The translations under genes and the position numbers were made by a program. A stretch of DNA of 64,000 nucleotides from Kribbella kalugense (GTDB taxonomy: Bacteria; Actinomycetota; Actinomycetes; Propionibacteriales; Kribbellaceae): assembly GCF_004365875.1 (NCBI RefSeq), contig NZ_SODF01000001.1, forward strand, positions 992,001-1,056,000, in the 5' to 3' direction. Positions 25,315-33,290 of the stretch are shown in pieces. The notes below the pieces were generated by a model. That model made no database searches and was not told where the DNA came from. It saw nothing but the letters and a program-made list of their open reading frames with translations. Numbering within the stretch: the first letter of the stretch is position 1; every line of letters starts with the position of its first letter.

Positions 25315-27230
25315 CGAGCCAAGAGCCTGCTGGGCCTACGTCGTCGCACCGCCTCGAGCTGGAGTCGGTGGAGCTGGTCGGCGGTGGGCGAAAAGTCCCG
25401 TTCCATCCCGGTCTCAACATCATCCAGGGCGACATCACCAGCGGGAAGACGACCCTCGTCCGGCTTATCAGTGCCCTGCTCGGGCCGATGCCGAGCAATC
25501 TGCCGCCGGAGGTGGAGCAGCTGACGGCGATCCGTGGTGAAGTGGTTCTCGGCAACACGGTCTGGAGCATTTATCGGCCTCGCACCACAACCAGCACCGC
25601 TCCTGTGGAGATTAGCGAAATCGTCCATGGGCGGGAGCCGTCCTCGACCCGTCTCCCGGTCACCGGCAACGGGCCGTCGTACGGCAAGTTCCTTCTTGAG
25701 CAGCTGGGCCTGCCGAGCGTCAGCGTTCCTCGCGCCCGCAGCGATCCGTCCGGAGCGTTGACGCCCGTGTCCATCAGGGACTGGCTCAACTACTGCATCA
25801 TCACCGGCGATGAACTCGACACCCAGGTGTTCGGGCATCTGCGGCCGTGGCGGGAGGAAAAGCGGCGCTGGGTCTTCGAGCTGGTGTACGGGTATTACGA
25901 CCCGGAGTTGGCTATATTGCGCGCCGAACTTCGGACCCTCGAACTCCAGATCCAGGAGCACCAGAAATCCGAGGCGATCAGCCAGCGGTTCCTCGCCCAG
26001 ACTCCGTTCGCCAGTGCGGAGGCGCTGGACCGCGAACTGGCCGGCAGACGCCAGCAGCTCGCCGAGCTCGTGAATCGGCGCAGAAACCTCGCAGGAGGTA
26101 TGGATCGATCCAGGCCGGAACTCGCCAGGATCCGTGCCGAGCTGCTCGCTGCGAGAACCCGGTTTGCAGCGCTGTCGGAGCAGTTGTCGGGGCTCGCCGC
26201 CCAGGCGAGCGACCTGGCTGATCTCGAGCAGCAGTTGCGGGCACAGTCAGCGCGATTGACGCGCGCCATCGTGGCCGACGAGCTGCTAGTTGATTTTGAC
26301 TTCGTTGTCTGTCCACGCTGCGGCCAAGGAGTGAGTCCAGGGCGGGCCGAGGACGGGCACTGCTATCTGTGCTTCCAAGAGCCCCGGCCGGCGCCGTCCA
26401 CCTCGGCGCTGCTCGCCGAGCAGGAACGCATCGCCAGCCAGATTGAGGAGACCACGGACGTCCTCCGCGAGCGTCTCGCGGCTCGAGGTCAGCTCGAGGC
26501 GGAGCGGTCGGCGCTCGACGCCGAGATCATTGAGCTGTCGCGCCGGCTCGACGAGGGCACGTCGATATTCATCTCCGACCGGTCGTCGCAGCTTCAGCAA
26601 GAGGCGGCGGAGCAGGCGACACTCGAGGCCGACATCCGGCGGCTAACTGAGTACAGTGAGCTGGTCCACCGCTACCAGGCGAGTCTGTCCGACCGTGAGG
26701 CACTCCGGCGGGAGGCGGATGCCGTGGAGGAGCGGATCCGGGCCTATGGGATCAAGCGTGTCGATGCCGAGGGCAACGTACGAGCGCTCGAGCAGCGCTG
26801 CTTGGAATATCTGCGAGAGCTGCGCATCCCGGACTTCTCTCCGGCCGAGCTCCAGGTCCACATCAACCGGAGTACCTACTTGCCCGAGGTATCTGGCCGA
26901 GCCTTCGAGACGCTGTCTAGTCAGGGCCTCAAAACCCTGGTCAACATCGCGCACGCGCTGGCACATCACACGGTCGCAATCGACAGGGGACTGCCACTGC
27001 CCGGGCTGCTGATCTTGGACGGCATTTCCTCAAACGCGGGCCAGAAAGGTTTCGATCTGGCGCGCATCCGCGACGTTTACGACCTCCTGGCCCGCACGGC
27101 GCAGTGGTACCTCGGCCGGCTGCAGATTGTGGCCGTCGACAACGAGGTCAACAACGCCGTCAGTCTGGAGCACCGGGAATCGCTCATTCTCGGTCTCAGG
27201 CAGAGTGACCGCCTGATCCGCGGACTGTAG
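25311..27230 (+). CDS. ABC-3C SMC-like ATPase with zinc hook
   Basis: 639 residues from the ATG giving MTSQEPAGPT, overlapping the previous stop. Walker A is GDITSGKT (40-47). Long coiled-coil arms flank a Cys4 motif (C334, C337, C351, C354; CPRC and CYLC) that looks like a Rad50-style zinc hook. The C-terminal half-ATPase has FETLSSQGLKTLVNIAHAL (signature region) and Walker B LLILDG (Asp570). The domain order is N-ATPase, coil, hook, coil, C-ATPase, as in SMC/Rad50 proteins and the DUF3732 group. It is the presumed sensor-motor of the three-component defence operon. Confidence 0.85.
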   Translation: MTSQEPAGPTSSHRLELESVELVGGGRKVPFHPGLNIIQGDITSGKTTLVRLISALLGPMPSNLPPEVEQLTAIRGEVVLGNTVWSIYRPRTTTSTAPVEISEIVHGREPSSTRLPVTGNGPSYGKFLLEQLGLPSVSVPRARSDPSGALTPVSIRDWLNYCIITGDELDTQVFGHLRPWREEKRRWVFELVYGYYDPELAILRAELRTLELQIQEHQKSEAISQRFLAQTPFASAEALDRELAGRRQQLAELVNRRRNLAGGMDRSRPELARIRAELLAARTRFAALSEQLSGLAAQASDLADLEQQLRAQSARLTRAIVADELLVDFDFVVCPRCGQGVSPGRAEDGHCYLCFQEPRPAPSTSALLAEQERIASQIEETTDVLRERLAARGQLEAERSALDAEIIELSRRLDEGTSIFISDRSSQLQQEAAEQATLEADIRRLTEYSELVHRYQASLSDREALRREADAVEERIRAYGIKRVDAEGNVRALEQRCLEYLRELRIPDFSPAELQVHINRSTYLPEVSGRAFETLSSQGLKTLVNIAHALAHHTVAIDRGLPLPGLLILDGISSNAGQKGFDLARIRDVYDLLARTAQWYLGRLQIVAVDNEVNNAVSLEHRESLILGLRQSDRLIRGL

Positions 27231-27484
27231 TGGCGAGGAGCCCGGAGCCGCCGTGCTCCGTGGCGATCAGCTCAGGACTGGGGAATCCGCTCAGCTTGAT
27301 GATGGTGTCGTTGGGGGATCAGGACGGGGCGCACTCCGTGCCCGTCCCGCACTCCGCCAGAGCCTCACCCCGGATCTCCTCACGGATCGACGTTGAGTTT
27401 CTGCGTCCGGTCCGGTTCGTGATGACACCGCTCACTGCGAACTGGACCGGTGCATTCGTGGGATCAGCTGGTGACGGTGCAGGA
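27231..27484. other. Gene-free stretch after the ABC-3C operon
   Basis: 254 bases with no supported gene. A weak plus-strand frame starting at the ATPase stop lacks family character. Confidence 0.35.
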
Positions 27485-27745
27485 CTATCCGCTGTACGGA
27501 CTCTGAGCGGTTAGCAGCCGTCTCTGTGCGCGGCTCAAGGCCTCTCGGAGGGTTTCGTTCGCCTGCTGAAGTTCGGTGACTTGGCGCTGCAGACGATCCA
27601 CTTCCGCGAGCAGTACGGTCACCTGTTCGGCTTCGATTGCCTCGGCCGAGCGCACCAGTTTTCGGCTTCGCCAGTTGCGAAGGCGGCACCGATCCGAGCA
27701 GAACCGTTGGTCGGATCTGGCCGCGATGTAGGTGTTGGCGCGAGG
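27485..27745 (-). pseudogene. Broken small Cys-containing coiled-coil protein gene
   Basis: An 86-codon minus-strand frame ending in TAG encodes RFCSDRCRLRNWRSRK, typical of small FCSxxCR zinc-finger proteins of actinobacteria, followed by a coiled coil (VTVLLAEVDRLQRQVTELQQ). The frame begins directly after an in-frame TGA, and the expected first Cys pair is missing, with a Pro/Cys-containing piece in another frame upstream. It appears to have lost its 5' end or taken a frameshift. Confidence 0.5.
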
Positions 27746-28052
27746 TCAGGTCTTGCCCGGGCAGGGGTGGTGGGTCGTCCATAGATGCTTAACGTGCGGC
27801 GCGCGAAGGTGACCAAATACGCGTTGCAATTTGCTGACACGCCTCGAGTGCAAGATGTGTGGCGGCATTCAGGTTCGTCGTTTGGTGCAATCACGCATCG
27901 GCGTAGTGACTGGCGGCGATGTCGCTGGTTGGAGGGCGGCGAACACAGGTGGCGAGACCTGGGTGACGCGTCTGAGGCGGAGGATCTCTGGTGCAGCAGC
28001 AGCGGCGGTCATGTGGTGGTGTTGAGCGCTGGGGCTGGTGATCTGCGGTTGG
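27746..28052. other. Gene-free stretch between the broken gene and the RiPP cluster
   Basis: About 307 bases without a supported gene; Ala-rich frames here have no family character. Confidence 0.35.
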
Positions 28053-29219
28053 TCAGAGCTCAAGTGTCCAGTGGCCGTCGGGGCCGATGAGGGCGTTTCG
28101 GTCCTCGCGGAGTTCGACGGTCATGGTGTCGAGGGGGAAACGACCGGCGGCTGTCCACCTGGCTTGGACGCGTTGCAGGTCGTCCCATAGGCCTCGTGGG
28201 CCGCTTTGGTGGATGGTCTTGGTTTCGCTGTCGGCGCGTGCCCAGGATCCGTCGGCTGCTAGGAGCCACAGGAGTTGGCTGCCGTCGTCGCGGGTCGCGG
28301 AGCGGTTCTCGATGTCGGGGGTGTCGAGTTCGTACAGGCAACGCAACTGCCAGTCGTCCCACAGGTCGGGTATGGGTCCTGTTAGTTGGCGGGTCTCGTC
28401 GCCTGGTTGGTCGCGGGCGGCGTTGAAGACGTGATCTAGGCGGGCTGGGTAGTCGGTTTCGCGGCGGGTGCGCATGAAGGTGGCTGGGTCTGGTTGGACG
28501 TGGCCGCGGACTACTCCGTCTGGGTGTTTGTCGGCGTTGATCATGAGCGAGGTGCCGGTGATGGTGGTGACGATCTTGCCGCCGGCGCGGAGAGCGTCTA
28601 GCCATGCCGGAGGGATGGGGCGGACGGCGACGGTGGCCATGATGCGGTCGTAGTTGGTGTCCGGTAGCGAGCCGGTGGCGTCGGCGATCTCGAGACGTGG
28701 GGTTCGGCCGAAGTCGGCGAGGCGCTCGCGGGCGGCGTCGACGAGGTACGGGTCTAGGTCGATGCTGGTCACCTGCTTGTCGCCGAGGCGGTGTGCGAGG
28801 AGAGCTGCGGAGTAGCCGGAGCCGGTGCCGACGTCGAGCACCTGGTCGTGCTTGTGCGGGTCGAGCAGGTGGAGCATGCGCACGATCAACCCGGGCAGGG
28901 TCGAGGACGACGTCGGGAGGCCCGCTGGACGATCGGATAGGTCCGCGTAGTCCGCGTGGAGTGCGCCCACACGGGTCACCAGGGTCTCGTCGGCGTACAC
29001 CTCTGCCCATTGTTGGTCCGGCTTCGGCGTTCGGAGTCCCCAGGCGAATGGGTAGCTGTCGGGGATCGGCTCCCACCACCTCGGCACCAGTTGGTGCCGA
29101 GGTGTGGAGCTGACCGAGTCGTGCCACTCCGGTGCCGCTGCTGTTACCTCGTCGGCGAGCTTGCGAGCGGCGTCGGTCCAGTCACTCACGGAGTCAATCG
29201 TCCTTTCCTTGGAGGGCAT
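28053..29219 (-). CDS. PIMT-like O-methyltransferase of a graspetide cluster
   Basis: 388 residues from an ATG at 29219 that lies inside the end of the ATP-grasp gene (26-base overlap). RHQLVPRWWE near residue 42 and VLDVGTGSGYSAALLA (SAM motif I) are the protein-L-isoaspartate O-methyltransferase pattern; the protein carries a C-terminal extension of about 150 residues typical of the homologues found in RiPP clusters. In aspartimide-forming graspetide pathways such an enzyme methylates a precursor Asp side chain, which then cyclises to aspartimide. The precursor here has an Asp-Gly (D63-G64), the expected type of target. It is the third gene of the operon precursor, ligase, methyltransferase. 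Confidence 0.85.
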   Translation of the reverse strand: MPSKERTIDSVSDWTDAARKLADEVTAAAPEWHDSVSSTPRHQLVPRWWEPIPDSYPFAWGLRTPKPDQQWAEVYADETLVTRVGALHADYADLSDRPAGLPTSSSTLPGLIVRMLHLLDPHKHDQVLDVGTGSGYSAALLAHRLGDKQVTSIDLDPYLVDAARERLADFGRTPRLEIADATGSLPDTNYDRIMATVAVRPIPPAWLDALRAGGKIVTTITGTSLMINADKHPDGVVRGHVQPDPATFMRTRRETDYPARLDHVFNAARDQPGDETRQLTGPIPDLWDDWQLRCLYELDTPDIENRSATRDDGSQLLWLLAADGSWARADSETKTIHQSGPRGLWDDLQRVQARWTAAGRFPLDTMTVELREDRNALIGPDGHWTLEL

Positions 29220-30141
29220 CGGCCATTGCCTCGATCATCGGTACGCCGGCCTTGACCGCGAGCCAGTGCCATTGGCCGTTCGGGTTCACTTCGAAGAACA
29301 CCCATCGGCCGTCCGGGGTCACGGCGAAGTCGAGCGCACCGAAGTACAGGCCCAGTTCGTCCATGAGCAACCGGACGCCCTTCTCCACCTGAGCTGGAAG
29401 CTCGATCGGACCGTAGGTGAGGGACGGATAGTCCGTTCTCCAGTCCAGTCTTGCAGCCGCACTCCCGGCATGGATCGCGACCGGGAACATCCGCTGGCCG
29501 ATCACGGTCAGGCGTACTTCGCATTGCTTGGGCACTCGTTCCTGGAACAGATGCGCAGTGCCGGTGACGCTCGCGTCGATCTCATCGGCGCGGAGCACCG
29601 TTGTCGGCAGGTAGCGATGACGTCGTTCCGCCGTGAGTACGCCACCGCTGAGGCCCTTGTAGATGACCTCGTCGGCGCCGATGAACTCCCGGGCATGATC
29701 GGGATCCGAGGTGATGACCGTCCGCGGTACGTCGAGACCGGCGCGGGCTGCCACAGCTAGTTGAACCGGTTTGTAGTTGGCGGCCGAGTCCTTGGCCGGA
29801 TGATTGATCCATCGCACCGGAAGCGATCCCAGAACGCCGAGGACTCCGACGCGCGCCTCGGACACTGCGAAGGCCCGTGCCTCGTCCGGCCAGTCGCTCG
29901 GCACACTGAACTCGGCGGGCCGTCGCCACCACACGGCGCTGACCGCCTCGAGGTCGACCGACCGATGAGCAATCAGTTGCCCTTCCCAGCCTTGTGCCCC
30001 GAGCGTGGCGGCTATCTGGGACGACTGAGGGAAGTCGGATGTGTCGTAGCGGACGACCGGCGCATTCCGTCTGGTCAGTTCGTCGATGACGGCGTCTGCT
30101 GTGAGGTCGTCGTGGCCGGTCAGCACCAGGACGGTGCCCAT
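29194..30141 (-). CDS. tgmB: ATP-grasp graspetide synthetase
   Basis: 315 residues from the ATG at 30141, two bases after the precursor stop. The N-terminal half begins MGTVLVLTGHDDLTADAVID, as in MvdD/TgmB-type peptide-maturing ligases, and the ATP-grasp fold ends with FFEVNPNGQW, where Glu and Asn bind Mg. The enzyme should activate Asp/Glu side chains with ATP and join them to Thr/Ser hydroxyls (esters) or Lys amines (amides) in the core peptide. It is encoded between the precursor and the methyltransferase in an overlapping operon. Ring pattern cannot be predicted with certainty. Confidence 0.85.
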   Translation of the reverse strand: MGTVLVLTGHDDLTADAVIDELTRRNAPVVRYDTSDFPQSSQIAATLGAQGWEGQLIAHRSVDLEAVSAVWWRRPAEFSVPSDWPDEARAFAVSEARVGVLGVLGSLPVRWINHPAKDSAANYKPVQLAVAARAGLDVPRTVITSDPDHAREFIGADEVIYKGLSGGVLTAERRHRYLPTTVLRADEIDASVTGTAHLFQERVPKQCEVRLTVIGQRMFPVAIHAGSAAARLDWRTDYPSLTYGPIELPAQVEKGVRLLMDELGLYFGALDFAVTPDGRWVFFEVNPNGQWHWLAVKAGVPMIEAMADALQGKDD

Positions 30142-30143
30142 GG

Positions 30144-30374
30144 TCAGTAGTTGTCGGTGGAGTTATCGGATCCCGGGCGCTGACCGTCGGGGATCGGCGT
30201 CTCGGTGTTCGTTTCCGGCAGAGCTGCGGCGATGGCGTGGTACGGGTTGCCGGTCGCGGATACGTTCAGCTGAAGGTTGGCGCTGTAGGTCATCGGCAGT
30301 TCCATCGGTGCCATGTCTGGCCCGGATGCCAGGTGACGGACACCGAACGGAACAGCGGTGATCTCGTTGCTCAT
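30144..30374 (-). CDS. tgmA: Graspetide (ATP-grasp-modified RiPP) precursor peptide
   Basis: 76 residues. The leader contains VPFGVRHLAS (residues 8-17), matching the conserved PFG-R-L motif of TgmA-type precursors recognised by the ligase. The C-terminal core is rich in Thr, Glu, Asp and Ser (about residues 53-76; PETNTETPIPDGQRPG then a short STD tail), giving hydroxyl and carboxyl partners for ester bridges. D63-G64 is a natural aspartimide site. The gene directly precedes the ATP-grasp ligase gene with two bases between, then the PIMT-like gene. The mature product and bioactivity are unknown. Confidence 0.85.
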   Translation of the reverse strand: MSNEITAVPFGVRHLASGPDMAPMELPMTYSANLQLNVSATGNPYHAIAAALPETNTETPIPDGQRPGSDNSTDNY

Positions 30375-30428
30375 GATGTATCTCCATTTCTGGTGGTGGT
30401 TTGGAACGGCCGGCCCAGGACGGACTCG

Positions 30429-30629
30429 CTATCTCGTCCCGCGCCGGCCGGCTTCTGGGGGTGCGGCGTCGGCGATCCGCTGACACCGCAGGTGTCGGCC
30501 CGGTAGGCCATGGATCCGAAGGTTGATGACGTGCGCGTACTGCGCTGCGAGTGCCGTCGGGGCAATGTGCTCCTCGATCAAGTACTCACCCAGCCACAGC
30601 TGCACGCGCCAGAGTTCCTGCTCAGTCAT
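30429..30629 (-). CDS. Small protein upstream of the graspetide precursor
   Basis: 66 residues from the ATG giving MTEQELWRVQ. The N-terminal 50 residues are amphipathic helices (ELWRVQLWLGEYLIEEHIAP) and the tail is basic. No family is recognised. It lies 54 bases upstream of the precursor gene and 16 bases downstream of the 30646-30918 gene, all on the same strand, so it may be part of the same transcript. It could be a pathway helper or an unrelated island gene. Confidence 0.5.
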   Translation of the reverse strand: MTEQELWRVQLWLGEYLIEEHIAPTALAAQYAHVINLRIHGLPGRHLRCQRIADAAPPEAGRRGTR

Positions 30630-30645
30630 CGAACTGGACGGTGGG

Positions 30646-30918
30646 TCAGGCCGGCCGGTCGGCGTCGAGCCAACGTACGACGGTGGAGCCGTTGTGGCCG
30701 TGTACTGCGAGGAGGGCGTCGAGGCCGTAGTCCCAGACGACCGTGGTGGCCCACTTTCCGCGCCACCGCAGCGCCACGGTCCCGTCAGACCACTCGACTC
30801 CCTCGGCGACTTCGCCGGTGCCGCTGACCCCGCTGACATCAATTGCGCGGCGGAGTACGAACCGGCGTGGGTCCGCGATGCGGCTGGTCGAGTGGTCGAG
30901 CTGTGCTTCGACTTCCAT
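30646..30918 (-). CDS. Small conserved phage/island-type protein
   Basis: 90 residues from the ATG giving MEVEAQLDHS, preceded by AAGGGA. The pattern DVSGVSGTGEVAEGVEWSDG, then ALRWRGKW and a C-terminal VHGHNGSTVVRWLD, is one I recognise from many actinobacterial phage and integrative-element genes of unknown function; the fold looks like a small beta barrel. It sits in the run of small minus-strand genes leading to the graspetide operon. Its presence supports a mobile origin for this stretch. Confidence 0.6.
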   Translation of the reverse strand: MEVEAQLDHSTSRIADPRRFVLRRAIDVSGVSGTGEVAEGVEWSDGTVALRWRGKWATTVVWDYGLDALLAVHGHNGSTVVRWLDADRPA

Positions 30919-30962
30919 TCGAGTTCCCTTCGAGGTCCTTGGACCCACCTGCTCGCCGTTGC

Positions 30963-31322
30963 CTACTCGACGTGACCGGCCATCAGGACCTGCACCCCGT
31001 CGGCCGTGAATGCTTGAAGTACTGCCAGCGGCGGATTTCCCAGACCGGCGAGGTGGTGTATCCCCGGAACGATCACCACATGTCCTCCCGGCCCGGAGAG
31101 TTTCTTGGCCATCCGCGCAAAGGCATCCGGAACGGTCTCCAGCTTCTCGACGAAAAGATCAACCTCGAGGCCAAAGCCTCTTCGCGTTGCGAAGCTCAGC
31201 AGATCCCGCCGAGCCCGTGCCATCTCGCCGGCGCTCATCATCACGTGTTCGCGGAAGTAGATGGCAACATAGGGCTTGTTCGAAGGCTCCATTTCCGTAG
31301 CTACTCCGCTAGCTATTGTCAT
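30963..31322 (-). CDS. Small alpha/beta protein, resolvase-fold-like without catalytic Ser
   Basis: 119 residues from the ATG giving MTIASGVATE, with AGGAG six bases before it. The order YVAIYFREHV, a helix, GFGLEVDLF, a helix, GGHVVIVPGIHHLAG, a helix and GVQVLMA resembles the N-terminal fold of serine resolvases, but the YxRVS catalytic motif is absent. It is therefore not a recombinase, if the resemblance holds. It is the first gene of the minus-strand run toward the graspetide operon and divergent from the HTH-TPR-YdcF gene. Confidence 0.5.
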   Translation of the reverse strand: MTIASGVATEMEPSNKPYVAIYFREHVMMSAGEMARARRDLLSFATRRGFGLEVDLFVEKLETVPDAFARMAKKLSGPGGHVVIVPGIHHLAGLGNPPLAVLQAFTADGVQVLMAGHVE

Positions 31323-31412
31323 TTGCATCTCCTGATGGATTCGCGTCCGACAGTCTTTCGTCGTCTGGACCAACCTTGGCTTGGGTGCGTCCGAGTAGTA
31401 ACGGCCCTGTGC

Positions 31413-31441
31413 CGCCCTTCCGTCGCCCTTTGGCCGCCCTT
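31413..31441 (+). promoter_or_regulatory. Three CGCCCTT direct repeats at exact 11-bp spacing
   Basis: CGCCCTT occurs at 31413-31419, 31424-31430 and 31435-31441, with 4-bp spacers. Heptamers on one helical face with 11-bp period are the architecture of SARP and some other activator sites. The array lies between the divergent graspetide-side genes and the HTH-TPR-YdcF gene, 40 bases before the TTG start of the latter. Confidence 0.55.
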
Positions 31442-31481
31442 ACGCCTTCTGACCTGCGACAATGAGGCCTGAGTAGAGAGG

Positions 31482-33281
31482 TTGAGCAAGCTGCACGAGC
31501 AGTGGACAGGTCAGACGGCAAGGCTGCTGCGAACCGTGGCCTTGCGCCTCAGCGTGCGCGACTTTGCGGCGCTGCTGGGCGTGCCCGACAGAACTGTGTC
31601 CAAGTGGGAGCACGCCGGAGAGCTTCGGACCCCTCGCCCGTACATGCAGGCGATCTTGGATACCGCGCTCCACCGCGCAGATGCTGAGGCGCAGGCCAGG
31701 TTTGAGGGCGCTCTGGATCCGAGCACCGCGAATGGTGCTCCCGCTCCGAAGACCGCGATCGCGTCCGGCAGCGGAGTTGATGTTGATTCTTGGGCTGATG
31801 ACGTTGATCGTGCGAGGCTTTACGCCGATCGACAGGATTTCCAGGCCGCATCCCGACTGATACAACGTTGGCTGGTTCGGGCAGAAGACGCCCGAATGGA
31901 TGAGAGAACCGTTTACCTCAGAGGTCAAAGTCTTGTCGTCCTAGGTAATGCTCAACGCGATCAAGGTATCTTGCGTGGGCCGCAATCGGCTGATTCCATC
32001 TATCGGCAGGCGATGATTTGTTTCAAGTCGCTGCGCGCAGATCGGCGTCACGCTCAGGTTGAATTGCTGACCACTGTCCTCGCAGAGATGTCCGGTGGGT
32101 TAGAAGAGTCCGCTCGGCAATACCAGACCCTCGCCGAAGATGAACGGCTCGGTGCTCTTGATCGCGCTCGGGCGAGACTCTGGATCGGCACCGCATTGTC
32201 CAAGAAGTCACGGCTAACAGGCGATCGAACGGACGCAACGGTTGCCGCGATTGCCCGCGCAATCCAGGACTTTGAAGCTCTGGACGAACCAGACGAATGG
32301 AGCGTGTCCCATCAGAAATTGGCGCTCGCGTATCTTGCGGCCGGGGACCCTAATAAAGCTGCCGAGGCGATCGACATCGCGGCGACCGGAAATCACTTAG
32401 GGTCGCCGCTGCAGCAAGTTCGTTTGAACACAGCCCAGGCGCACATCCTGTGCTCCGATTCGGCGAGCCGTGAAAGTGGTTTTAAACTCCTCGACGAGAC
32501 CTACTTGTTGGCTGAGCGATTCGGTCTCGCGCATCAGACGGCTAGCATCAAGCGAATCCGCGCTGACATCGAGTCTCAAGCGAAGCAGGAGAAGTCTCAG
32601 TCCAATGGAAGGAAGCCTGTTACCGTGACCGCCTCGCCCACCAACGAACAACTCGAAGACGCTCTACTGATCTGGCAATACCACCAGATGGGCCACGAGT
32701 TAAGACCGGTAGACGCAGCGATCGGACTCGGCAGTCACGATGTCGGTGTCGCCGACTATGCGGCTGAGCTATATCGAAGAGAATATTTCCCGGTGCTTGT
32801 ATTCAGCGGCGGAAACAGTCCGACAACGAAAGCCAGATTCCCCCGCGGTGAGGCTGTTCACTACAAGGAGCATGCCGTATCGCTTGGCATGCCGGCCGAC
32901 GCCATCTTGGTTGATGCGGACGCTGCGAACACTGGCCAGAATATCTCGCTGTCGAGAGACCTTCTCGCGCGCCATGAGATTCGCCCCGACAGGGTGATGC
33001 TTATCTCGAAACCGTATATGGAGCGGCGTGCATATGCGACATGTCGCAAACTCTGGCCAGAGGTGCAGATTGTTTGCGCATCGGAACCATTGAAGCTTGA
33101 CGACTATATCTCGACCATTGGCGACGCCAAGTTGGTGCTCGACATGCTTGTTGGTGACTTGCAGCGCATCATCGAATACCCCAAGGAGGGTTTTGCTGTC
33201 GCGCAAGAGGTCCCGGCGGACGTGCTGGGCGCGTTTCAGCGCCTGATAGACGCGGGATTCACGTCGCGGCTTGTGGGCTAG
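31482..33281 (+). CDS. HTH-TPR-YdcF (DUF218) fusion protein
   Basis: 599 residues from a TTG (MSKLHEQW) behind AGAGAG. Residues 13-50 form an XRE-like helix-turn-helix (LRLSVRDFAALLGVPDRTVS). Residues 100-385 are helical repeats of TPR type. From about 390 to 560 the chain follows the YdcF/DUF218 pattern: IGLGSHDVGVADYAAEL, FPVLVFSGGNS, then NTGQNISLSRDLL and VMLISKPYMERRAYAT. DUF218 proteins bind nucleotides or SAM-like ligands but their chemistry is unclear. The HTH suggests regulation, perhaps of the facing graspetide genes. A WbqC gene follows nine bases later. Such a fusion is unusual to my knowledge. Confidence 0.75.
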   Translation: MSKLHEQWTGQTARLLRTVALRLSVRDFAALLGVPDRTVSKWEHAGELRTPRPYMQAILDTALHRADAEAQARFEGALDPSTANGAPAPKTAIASGSGVDVDSWADDVDRARLYADRQDFQAASRLIQRWLVRAEDARMDERTVYLRGQSLVVLGNAQRDQGILRGPQSADSIYRQAMICFKSLRADRRHAQVELLTTVLAEMSGGLEESARQYQTLAEDERLGALDRARARLWIGTALSKKSRLTGDRTDATVAAIARAIQDFEALDEPDEWSVSHQKLALAYLAAGDPNKAAEAIDIAATGNHLGSPLQQVRLNTAQAHILCSDSASRESGFKLLDETYLLAERFGLAHQTASIKRIRADIESQAKQEKSQSNGRKPVTVTASPTNEQLEDALLIWQYHQMGHELRPVDAAIGLGSHDVGVADYAAELYRREYFPVLVFSGGNSPTTKARFPRGEAVHYKEHAVSLGMPADAILVDADAANTGQNISLSRDLLARHEIRPDRVMLISKPYMERRAYATCRKLWPEVQIVCASEPLKLDDYISTIGDAKLVLDMLVGDLQRIIEYPKEGFAVAQEVPADVLGAFQRLIDAGFTSRLVG

Positions 33282-33290
33282 GCGCGTTGG

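Noticed and set aside
27230..27514. 94-residue plus-strand frame starting at the ABC-3C ATPase stop
   Set aside because: Low-complexity Ser/Pro/Val composition and no recognised family; the overlapping minus strand has better coding character near its end.
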